Position numbers and translations under genes: made by a program | In this document: positions 57,161 to 64,000 of the stretch, in pieces | How positions within the stretch are numbered: position 1 is the first letter of the stretch | Layout: each line of letters begins with the position of its first letter | Notes under the pieces: model-generated | Seen by the model: the letters and a program-made list of their open reading frames with translations, nothing else | The model's database searches: none | Told to the model about the DNA's origin: nothing | NCBI GenBank assembly: GCA_948470475.1 | Contig: OX419347.1 | Location: 4,851,538 to 4,915,537, forward strand | DNA length: 64,000 nucleotides | Reading direction: 5' to 3' | DNA from: Galaxea fascicularis | Taxonomy: Eukaryota; Cnidaria; Anthozoa; Scleractinia; Euphylliidae

Positions 57161-60100
57161 TTATCATCATCATTATCGCTATCGTTATCGCTATCGTTGC
57201 CGTTGTCGTCATCGTTATCGTTATTGTTATCGTTATCGTTGTTATTGTCGTTATCGCTGTCGCTGCCGCTGCCGGTAGCGTTATCGTTGTTATTGTCGTT
57301 ATCGTTGTCGCTATCGCTATCGCTATCGCTATCGTTACCGTTACCGTCATTGTGAGACTAAATGTGATTGTTGCTGTTATTGTTATTGTTGCGGGCGCCT
57401 AATCTCAACGTTGCTATTGAGCATGTGCAGCATGTATGGAACCTGATGCTGGTGATGATGCTGGCCCGATTTTTGTGGACTTCCACTAAGAATGAATGGA
57501 ATGAAAAGCACGCAGTTTGATCATGTCTTTCACGTGCAATCATTTATTATAATTTCATCGTGCGTGTGCAGTAATTTCAAACTAGACCCGCCACGGTCAT
57601 ATATAGTACTAGTTTGCTTATGAAATATCGGCATAGTTTTGCCATAGTTATACCACAGAACCACTTTGTTCACCACGAAACAAGTCAACTGTATTGATAC
57701 AAGCCTCGCTTTAAACACAGAGCTTTCACGGTGTAAGCACGGCACATACAGTGTATCAGTCTATCACGTGTAAGCCCAGGTGTTTCGCTAAAATCTTACC
57801 GAGCACAGCGAAGCTATTGTGATGTAATTACCAGTGCGTTTTGTTCGAAATTCTTACTATTCATTTAAATCACATGTTCAAATTTTGTATGTTATATTTT
57901 TCCAATAAATATTTGTTGCGTCACAAACTTTCGTCACGGCTTAACTCAATCATTACCTACAACCTATAAAGTTGGCTTGGTTAAACCACATACCATTTTC
58001 AACCTTTAGCTGTACCAGATACTACAGTAATTTTACTCAAACCGTGAATATAGACGGGGAAGGTGACGAAAGACGCCCGGACATGCCTTATGAGCAACAA
58101 TTTAAAGCCTGCAACAAAGAAAATGTAACACCCAACGAGCCGGAAAATGTTTTAAACCCTTATCTTAATAAGTACTTAGCATCCCCCACTGACTATACCT
58201 TGGAGAATATGACTTTTATTTAACCAACAAAACCAGGCATCGTCCTCGCCCGCACTTCGTTACCTTTGGTTATTGCTAGATATTATTATTGTTACACGAA
58301 GTTCTGTCTCTACATTTCTTTACCTTTTTAATTTCTAGTCTCCGTCCATTACCATGAGGAAACTAGAAGAAACGTCTAACCAAAAGTGAGTTGTGTTTCT
58401 TTGGAACTGACGACTTTTAGCAGCTCAGCAAAGAGAAAGTTTCATTCCACTGAATTGCATTTCGCATCGTTAACGAGCATAGATGCGTGCACACACACGC
58501 ACGCACATGGTATTGGTTTTGGTCTTTTTCTCCAAAACAAGCCTGGTGATCTTCAATTTCTAATCCCTCGTGTTTTAGGAAACTCGACTCGCCATGATGT
58601 TGATACAACCAAATTTGATTTTTGATGCTTTGCTTTTCTAGTTTTGGTTTAATAGGCAACTGTAACATTTCTGTATTACGACAAGAATAGCACTAATGAT
58701 CGGTCTTTGGTAGTAGTTGGTGCCTTCCCGTCAGCTCCACGCACATTGGGCTTTGTCAACTGCTTACAGTACGTCCATGGTGTGAATTCAAAACAAACGT
58801 GATGATGAATCCCTAGACATAGTTAATACACAGTGAATAACTCAATGTGATAAGTCTCGAGAACATTTTAGAAGAAGAAGAAACGTTATTCATTAAACAT
58901 CAATTTTTGCAATGTATTGTAACTTTTTTCTTTAGAATGAACATAACCGTTTATCGGTACTTCATTCTTTTGCAGGTTTATCCGTAGCCTTCTGTCGTTC
59001 TACAAGCCGAGTTGTCAACGTTTCTGTACTGTTCACATATCAGACCCGCAGGCTAAAATCTTCTCAGAAGTTGGCTGTCTGCTTGTTGACTTTCTTCTCG
59101 ACGGTGAAGACGTACGAAATTTGTTTGTGATTTTCACCAAGAGTGGTTTGTGGTTGAGTATCGAACTAAGGGCGCAATCCATTCAACAACATAAATAAAA
59201 AAAAAAAAACCGGAAATTTCGGTTCGAATGTGAATGGATCGGTTTGGTCCAACTGGAAAAGTTTCGGAAAATAAACTCCACCTTTCAAGGAGGTTGCCGT
59301 TTCACTCAGCATTTGACCTGCACTTCTCCAGACATCTGAGCGAAATGAAATGCCCGTTGGAACAGGAATTTCTGAATTGAAGTGGAAAATACCGTTCCAT
59401 TCGATAGAGGAAAATTTCGGAAATTCTAACCGGAAATAGACTTAATGGATCGCGCCCTAATTCTCGTTTGCTTCGGTTTTTCTTTACTTCGCTTTGTGAT
59501 TGGTTGGAACATTTCACGCCACTTTCTCATCCAATCAGAGACAAAACCAAACCCACCCATGACTTGCACGCTCGCGTTTTCCCGCGCTTTGGGCCGGTTA
59601 CTTGTAATTACCTCGAACTCTGATTGGCCCATTGCTCTGTTTGCATCTGTATTAATAGGCCATATTCGTATTCTCGGTATTGAACTGGATCTAGCATGAA
59701 GTGGAGGCTCTTGCGGGGGAATACATTTACATATGAAAAGATTCCCCCGCAAGAGCCTCCACTTCATGCTAGATCCAGTTCAATACCGAGAATACGAATA
59801 TGGCCTATTGGTTTGAACAATTGCTTTACTATTGGTTTCACGACACTCAGTTCAAAAGCCCCTATGAAATTTCCTGTATGATGTGAAGAAAATTTCATGT
59901 GCAGCAAGCATAAAACATTTGAAGTTCCCTTTAATAAAATTGTCTGTAACATGTTATATAGCTGTTGAAAACGTTCCTCAAAAAGCAAAATTTTTTTGTA
60001 AATGTTTTCACGAGTGGCAGAAATTTGACGTTCCCGTGAAAAACATTGTAAGACGTGATATTTTTTAAGATTTTGGGGGATTTATTTGCTGATTTTTTCA

Positions 60101-63100
60101 ACAGGTTGCAGAGGGATTGATCCTTCAAGAACTTGTAGTGGATATTGGTGAATGTTTACAAGAGGTAATCTAAATTGGGGTGCATTTCTACATGAGTTTG
60201 GTTAACCAACAGGATATGTTCGCAGGGAAAATCTTTTGTGAAATTCCTAGTCAGAGTTACGTTTTCTTAAAATGATAGTTTTATGCTGCTAAATAACGTC
60301 GACCGACCTCAAAATTTCTATGAAGTTTCGTTATAGTCAACTCTCTTATAGCGACCACTTCTCGTAAGTGACAACTTCCCCTAAGCGACCACTTTGTCGT
60401 GCATCAAGGGTGGTCGCTTACAAGAGAGCTGACTGTATTAACGTTTCTCGTTAATGTTGTTAATATTTTGACCAAAATGTAATTTATGTTGTTTCCTTTT
60501 AGGTCCTTTTGCAGCATTCTAAGGTAAAGATAACTCAAACTTTGGCACAAGGTAGTAACCAGTTTTGTGTCATACTGAAGGGAGGAAGTTATAAACGCTG
60601 GTCTGATTTTTCTTAATTTGCATCAACTGTTAGCTAGGCAATCCGTAATCAGAGAACCTTTGTGAATAAATTTCCAACATTTGGATATCCTCCATTCTGA
60701 AAGATTTTTCTTTTCGTTCTTGGAATACTACGGAAGAAAACTTGTCCTTTACATTTCTTACTTGTTGCTTCAGAATGGACGACAGAGTCTCACTTGTTGA
60801 CCCAAGATGTCTGTCTTTTGTTCCCAGGCCTTATCTCCGAGCATCACAACTGGAGTTCTTAGTAACAATAATGTTCTGAGCACGCTCAGTAGAGACTACT
60901 TCTTGTTCCTTGGTAAACTGGCCTCCACCAAAAAAGGATCCAAGCTGCTCGAGAGGACTGGGATCTACCAATAGTGAGTATGCTGTACTGTGCTGTTTAT
61001 TATGCTGTACAAGGTGGTTCTACTTTTGAGTCTGTGGATGAAATCCTAGAGTGTGACCATTCAAATGAAAGCTACTGAACAGTACTTTCATGTGATGCTG
61101 TTTGGCATGCTGTACAAGGTTGTTCTAACTTCTGAGTCTGTGGATGAAATCCTAGAGTGTGACCATTCAAATGAAAGCTACTGAACAGTACTTTCATGTG
61201 GTGCTGTTTATTATGCTGTACAAGGTTGTTCTAACTTTTGAGTCTGTGGATGAAATCCTAGAGTGTGACCATTCAAATGAAAGCTACTGAACAGTACTTT
61301 CATGTGGTGCTGTTTGGCATGCTGTACAACGTGATTCTAATTTTTGAGTCTGTGGATGAAATCCTAAGTGTGACCATTCAAATGAAAGCTACTGAGCAGT
61401 ACTTTCCTGTGATGCTGTTTACTATGCTGTACAAGGTGGTTCTAAGTTTTTAGTCTGTGGATGAAATCCTAAGTGTGACCATTCAGATGAAAGCTACTGA
61501 GCAGTACTTTCCTGTGGTGCTGTTTGGCATGCTGTACAACGTGATTCTAATTTTTGAGTTTGTGGTTGAAATCCTTAAGTGTGACCATTCAAATGAAAGC
61601 TACTGAGCAGTACTTTCTTGTTGTGCTGTTTTTTATGCTCTAGAAGGTGGTTCTAACTTTTGAGTCTCGGCTATGAATGAAATACTGAAGTGTAACCATT
61701 CAAATGAGAGCTTAAACAGTACTTTCCGGTGGTGCTGTTTTTAGCACTTTTCATGAACGGATGTAAATCCTGGTTCTCGTGTGCTAGAAATCAAAAGTAA
61801 TACCGCAATATTGTATTAACTCTTTGATTCCCTTTCTTATGTTTAGCTTGCTAGAGCTGTGTTCCTTGCCATCTCGTGACAGCCTTCAGAAGCTGATCAT
61901 AGCCAGTTTGGATTACAGTCATAGCGGGATTCCGAGGATTATTTTGTCTAAGATTCTGACAGCTTCCAGCCCAGTGCGTAAACATTTGTTCTTTTGTTTT
62001 ATTCAATCTACTTTGTTTTGCTTAATAGAGATAATACTAAAGGGATACACCTATAATTAAGTTGGTAGATAAGTTGCATTCAACTTTTATCACAACATTT
62101 TTCACAAATAAAATCATGAATAGAATCATCTCGCTATGGTTGATTTATTTCCTCTCAAGTGTATACTGGATTGACCATTCAGGGAGTGAAGATGGTTACC
62201 CCCCAACCTTGTATGCATACAGACGCATATATTGCTTGAAGATGCATAGATACATAAAGTAGCTTGACACACATTTTCCGATCGGTTTTTCTAGTTTCTG
62301 TGATTTAGGAACAAAATAGGTAAACCTAAATCCAACGTATTTGATTTACTTTTGCTTAAATTGCCCTGTTTGTCATAAGATTTGTTTCAGTCTTGGCATC
62401 TTCAGTGAAAAATTCTGATGTGGTAAGGATACCTTAGTAGATGTATATGATGGACGTGCTATTGAGCTGTTTGTTGACTTGTTTCCAGGCCACCAGACTC
62501 TATGGAACGAGTCACTTGCGGGTTCTGTTGCGGGCGCGTGTTCTGTTTTTCCATAGCTGGGGCATTGAACTTCTTGTCACACAGGTAAAGAGTGAATCCC
62601 ACAGAGCTTGTTCTCAATGTAGTGTCAGAAGTGGTTCACGTTTGCTTTAGGTTTAGGGACCGTTCATATTTTATTGGGTAGGGCGGGGAACAGCTGGGAT
62701 TTGGGGGAGTGTCATTTGCAAATTGTATGACCCCTCAGCTTACCAGTTTTAGTCACATAACGCCCCTCAAAAAGAATTTTGTGGGATGCGCCCCCCTTCC
62801 AAAATAAGATGCACCAGCTATTTTAACACTTTTTATCTCAGAATTTGCTCTTCCCCCCCCCCACCTTTTTCTTTGATTTGTTTTGGGCACCCCCCCTCAA
62901 AAGCCATTTTTCTGGCATGTCTCCCATCCCCAAATCTCACCCCCACCCCCCACCCCATTCCAGAAAAAATGAACGCTCCCTTACGTTGCTGTGCTCTCTG
63001 AATGGTTGGCAAAACTCGCTTTTTAAAACCAATGGGACATGGCATCCGTGGCATCAGGTGAAAATGCTCAATCGCAAACGTTTTGCCGGCACGCAATTTC

Positions 63101-64000
63101 CCGCGTTTGGTGCCACGCCGGTTACTTGCTTTTCCGTCTAATTGCGATTGGCTCACTGCGATGCTTGCGTCTCTTCTGTCTGACCAGAGTATAATAACTT
63201 TGGCTTTAGTTTTGCCATACCCAGCTGGAAATCGCTTTCTTGTGTTAAACCGTATCAAAGAGACTTATCCTTGTTTTGGCAAGGTACCTTGAGATACCAA
63301 AATTAAAGCCGTTTTTTGTCTATTTTAACAGCTGTATGACACAGACACAGAAGTTGCCATGGAAGCCGCTGACGTACTAGATGAGGCTTGTGAGGACGAG
63401 GTAAGCTGGGCACAAGTACGCAAGGATGCCACATGAAGCTGTCAGTCAGCTGCTGTTACTAGAAAATGTAGTCATGATATCCTGAGGAGATAAAAAATTC
63501 CTCTTTCCTATCGTACCCATAATTTCTCTCAGAGGTCAGGGATTCGGACCTGGATTATTTCAGGATTGTTTCTTTACGCGACTGTGTTATTTGCATACAC
63601 AACTGTATGTATCTCTTTTTAACAGGCCAATCTTCAATACCTTGTGGAGCTCAGTCCGGTGCTGCTTCATTTAGGAGAGAAAGGTCTCCGTCTTCTTACC
63701 AGGTGGGCATTGCTTGTCTTCGATTTATTGTTTCTTTAGGCGTTGTTTCTTTATTGTTTCATTGTAGATGGGTAAACTCCAAAATCCGACTGTTTCATCT
63801 GTCTTTCAAGTAGACGGAACAGTCGCGAAAAGAAACAACACCTAAAGAAGCAATCCAATGGTGATGTAATTGCCAGTTGCATGCAATTACATCCCCGTCA
63901 CAGTGAAAGTCAATGATGTAATTGCCAGTTGCCAATTGCCAGTTGTCAGTTGTAATTGCCAGACGGTGATGTAATTGCCAGTTGTATGCAATTACATTGT
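43727..64000 (+). CDS. RICTOR: Rapamycin-insensitive companion of mTOR, N-terminal half (partial, 30 exons)
   Basis: Exons: 43727-43751, 43822-43878, 46379-46473, 46638-46699, 46808-46939, 47299-47365, 47543-47669, 48030-48103, 48203-48298, 49142-49209, 49586-49653, 50701-50783, 51043-51130, 51911-52001, 52608-52674, 53075-53155, 54105-54205, 55517-55616, 56235-56306, 56448-56489, 56858-56917, 58339-58385, 58976-59111, 60105-60164, 60503-60523, 60828-60973, 61847-61973, 62489-62584, 63332-63400, 63626-63702. All phases join, giving 811 codons; the gene continues past the window. RICTOR is the armadillo/HEAT-repeat scaffold of mTORC2, which phosphorylates AKT. Landmarks: SPLDLSRDPADN, AAKEVRAAGLRAFRHL, FTDLHYRHSPDTPETHL, ISVRATILLGELLH, SLDYSHSGIPRIILSKIL, WGIELLVTQ and EALDILDEAC-like AADVLDEACEDE. 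Exon 25 is a 21-base microexon; intron 15 uses a GC donor. The ATG chosen gives MRRNLSGP, comparable in position to the vertebrate start. Confidence 0.95.
44727..44768 (+). ncRNA. Decayed hammerhead-ribozyme-like core
   Basis: CTGATGA (44731-44737) is followed by GGCTTAACGAGACG, then GAAAC, ACAACTGT and C, the order of a hammerhead with tiny stem III. Stem II is damaged (GGCTT against GAGAC) and has one extra G, so it is probably inactive. In RICTOR intron 2. Confidence 0.35.
44925..45060 (-). mobile_element. tRNA-related SINE, partial copy
   Basis: Same tail and middle blocks as 20405-20612 (AACCAGTTGGCTATTTAC, AGGAGTTGAACCAGGCAC); the tRNA-like head is missing. In RICTOR intron 2. Confidence 0.65.
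45163..45861 (+). mobile_element. 699-bp Harbinger-like element with a Myb/SANT-like fragment
   Basis: Ends AGGCCCGGCCAAACGGATC and GATCCGTTTGGCCAGGCCT, flanked by TTA on both sides (45160-45162, 45862-45864). Both ends carry many CAACATGTTG/ATGTTGGATGATG units. An internal 88-codon frame (45449-45715) has a basic stretch then RRWWEAEVDRLIELLVGFRR, which resembles the start of the Myb/SANT-like protein of PIF/Harbinger elements; there is no transposase. In RICTOR intron 2. Confidence 0.8.
48430..48813 (-). mobile_element. tRNA-related SINE split by a nested TIR element
   Basis: Matches 20405-20612 on both sides of the insert at 48479-48652, including the tRNA-like head (GGGTTCAAATCC-type B box near 48745-48765). 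In RICTOR intron 9. Confidence 0.75.
48479..48652. mobile_element. hAT-like MITE nested in a SINE
   Basis: Ends CAGGGTTCAAAATA and TATTTTGAACCCTG are perfect inverted repeats starting with the CAGGG typical of hAT elements. The target duplication is not clean. Confidence 0.7.
49679..50150. mobile_element. Rearranged copy of the GGGCCC TIR element
   Basis: 49679-49830 is the reverse complement of the second half of the element at 29020-29245, while 50036-50150 is its first half in direct orientation. Between them lie a G-rich low-complexity run (about 49837-49886) and unrelated sequence. AGTACTAG occurs at both inner edges. In RICTOR intron 11. Confidence 0.65.
51496..51659. mobile_element. 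MITE, GAGCACAGCC family, copy 3 (reversed)
   Basis: Starts CAAGGCTGTGCTCTAAG and ends GGAGCACAGCCCTG. In RICTOR intron 13. Confidence 0.8.
52385..52545 (-). mobile_element. tRNA-related SINE, diverged copy
   Basis: Starts ATGAAACAAATAATTAAGAC like its relatives and keeps GGCTATTTACAAG; the head is diverged. In RICTOR intron 14, ending about 60 bases before exon 15. Confidence 0.6.
53795..53975. repeat. Dispersed repeat, first of a nearby pair
   Basis: Blocks GAGAATACAGGAAATGAT, AAATTCTCCCT, CTGTAAGTAGAA and TTGATATTG recur in the same order at 54285-54440. Both are in RICTOR intron 16 and intron 17 respectively, flanking exon 17. Confidence 0.65.
54285..54440. repeat. Dispersed repeat, second of a nearby pair
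   Basis: Same orientation and block order as 53795-53975, on the other side of RICTOR exon 17. Confidence 0.65.
54640..54760 (+). mobile_element. SINE, 5'-truncated copy
   Basis: Contains TTCAAACCCCGTTGAAGTCC, CTGAATTTTTTCCAGG and GCAATTGCCTAAATTGC, as in the next copy. In RICTOR intron 17. Confidence 0.65.
54850..55060 (+). mobile_element. SINE with tRNA-like head, fuller copy
   Basis: Head with CTGAGTTGGTTAGAGCATCG (A box) and GATTCAAACCCC (B box), then the same tail as 54640-54760 (GCAATTGCATAAATTGC). Confidence 0.7.
55205..55455. repeat. ATTGG/CCAAT-rich dispersed repeat
   Basis: Several GATTGGCT, CCAATGAGAAGCAAAACC and TGATTGGCTCATTGC blocks. Related copies at 59465-59860 (interrupted), 63045-63240 and part of 5740-5935. 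In RICTOR intron 17. Confidence 0.6.
56495..56692. repeat. TAACCC-type repeat copy, reversed
   Basis: Reverse complement of the 10465-10850 unit (TTCATCTTGTGTGATCCTG, GATATTACAAGGAGAAATTT). In RICTOR intron 20. Confidence 0.75.
57131..57350. repeat. Microsatellite block (TATT)n then TATCGT-rich array
   Basis: About eight TTTA units followed by about 190 bases of interspersed ATCGTT, ATCGCT and GTCGTT units. In RICTOR intron 21. Confidence 0.9.
59654..59809. repeat. Perfect palindrome, 69-bp arms, 18-base loop
   Basis: Arm 59654-59722 is the exact complement of 59741-59809; the loop is 59723-59740. Arms begin AATAGGCCATATTCG and end CTTGCGGGGGAAT. It interrupts a CCAAT-rich repeat of the 55205-55455 family, in RICTOR intron 23. 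Confidence 0.95.
60345..60440. repeat. Short inverted-repeat element (GCGACCAC family)
   Basis: AGTCAACTCTCTTATAGCGACCA pairs with TGGTCGCTTACAAGAGAGCT, with GACCACTT repeated inside. In RICTOR intron 24. Confidence 0.7.
60990..61745. repeat. Tandem array, about seven units of about 105 bp
   Basis: Each unit holds a TGCTGTTT start, CTGTACAAGGTGGTTCTA, GAGTCTGTGGATGAAATCC, GTGACCATTCAAATGAAAG and CAGTACTTTC. Two variants of the first block (TTATTATG and TTGGCATG) alternate. It fills most of RICTOR intron 26. Confidence 0.9.
63482..63612 (+). repeat. SINE-like 3' fragment
   Basis: GGTCAGGGATTCGGACCTGG, TTTCAGGATTG, TTTACGCGACTGTG and GCATACACAACTG follow the block order of the SINE tails at 54640 and 54850. 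In RICTOR intron 29. Confidence 0.45.
63725..64000. repeat. Palindrome and short tandem repeats at the right edge
   Basis: GTTTCTTTAGGCGTTGTTTC pairs with GAAACAACACCTAAAGAA across a loop. Then GATGTAATTGCCAGTTG recurs near 63862, 63913 and 63968 with ATGCAATTACAT units. In the RICTOR intron after exon 30; continues off the window. Confidence 0.65.

Noticed and set aside
57972..58223. 83-codon open frame in RICTOR intron 21
   Set aside because: It looks protein-like but matches nothing I know, has no splice partner and lies between confirmed RICTOR exons.
61265..61453. 62-codon open frame
   Set aside because: It lies inside the tandem array of RICTOR intron 26 and exists because the unit length is a multiple of three; other units carry stops.
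60990..61745. CRISPR-like array
   Set aside because: Units are contiguous 105-bp tandem repeats without spacers, in an animal intron.
62833..63258. 141-codon minus-strand frame in a RICTOR intron
   Set aside because: It spans low-complexity C/G runs and a dispersed CCAAT-rich repeat; no motif.

Overview
This window is animal nuclear DNA, most likely from a cnidarian and plausibly a stony coral. It is AT-rich, the genes are cut into many short exons with GT-AG introns, and introns and spacers are full of short inverted-repeat elements and tRNA-derived SINEs. The cnidarian placement is inference from the style of the proteins and repeats. No virus, prokaryotic operon, CRISPR array or rRNA gene is visible.

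Six protein-coding genes were rebuilt exon by exon, requiring matching splice phase at every junction. From left to right they are: an ANKRD13C homologue (minus, 19 exons, 18170 to 3752, about 437 aa); a calmodulin-lysine methyltransferase, CAMKMT (plus, one coding exon, 18241-19119); an RNA 3'-terminal phosphate cyclase, RTCA (minus, 11 exons, 27349 to 19896, 366 aa); an unrecognised two-exon gene, here called gene X (plus, 27659-36951, 330 aa); a KEAP1 homologue (minus, 6 exons, 43556 to 39218, with a one-base frameshift in exon 4); and the first 30 coding exons of RICTOR (plus, from 43727, running off the right edge).

Strands alternate strictly (- + - + - +). This gives three head-to-head pairs with start codons 70, 309 and 170 bp apart, and two tail-to-tail pairs. 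The pairs ANKRD13C/CAMKMT, RTCA/gene X and KEAP1/RICTOR each probably share a divergent promoter. KEAP1 (oxidative-stress sensor and CUL3 adaptor) sharing a promoter region with RICTOR (mTORC2 scaffold) is the most suggestive biological pairing.

Region by region: 1-3751 lies beyond the end of ANKRD13C and has no recognisable gene, only repeats. 3752-18170 is ANKRD13C, with mobile elements in its introns. 18171-19895 holds CAMKMT and a short convergent spacer. 19896-27349 is RTCA. 27350-36951 is gene X, mostly one 8.3 kb intron. 36952-39217 is spacer with a clean terminal-inverted-repeat element just after the gene X stop. 39218-43556 is KEAP1. 43727 to the end is RICTOR, whose introns carry a Harbinger-like element, SINEs, a higher-order tandem repeat and a perfect 69-bp palindrome.

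Points that deserve a second look are the KEAP1 homopolymer frameshift, loss of two of the three main KEAP1 sensor cysteines with a fully kept NRF2-binding face, two GC-AG introns supported by splice phase, a MITE 12 bases into an RTCA intron, the perfect palindrome and alternating tandem array in RICTOR introns, a decayed hammerhead-ribozyme-like motif, and the uncharacterised gene X.
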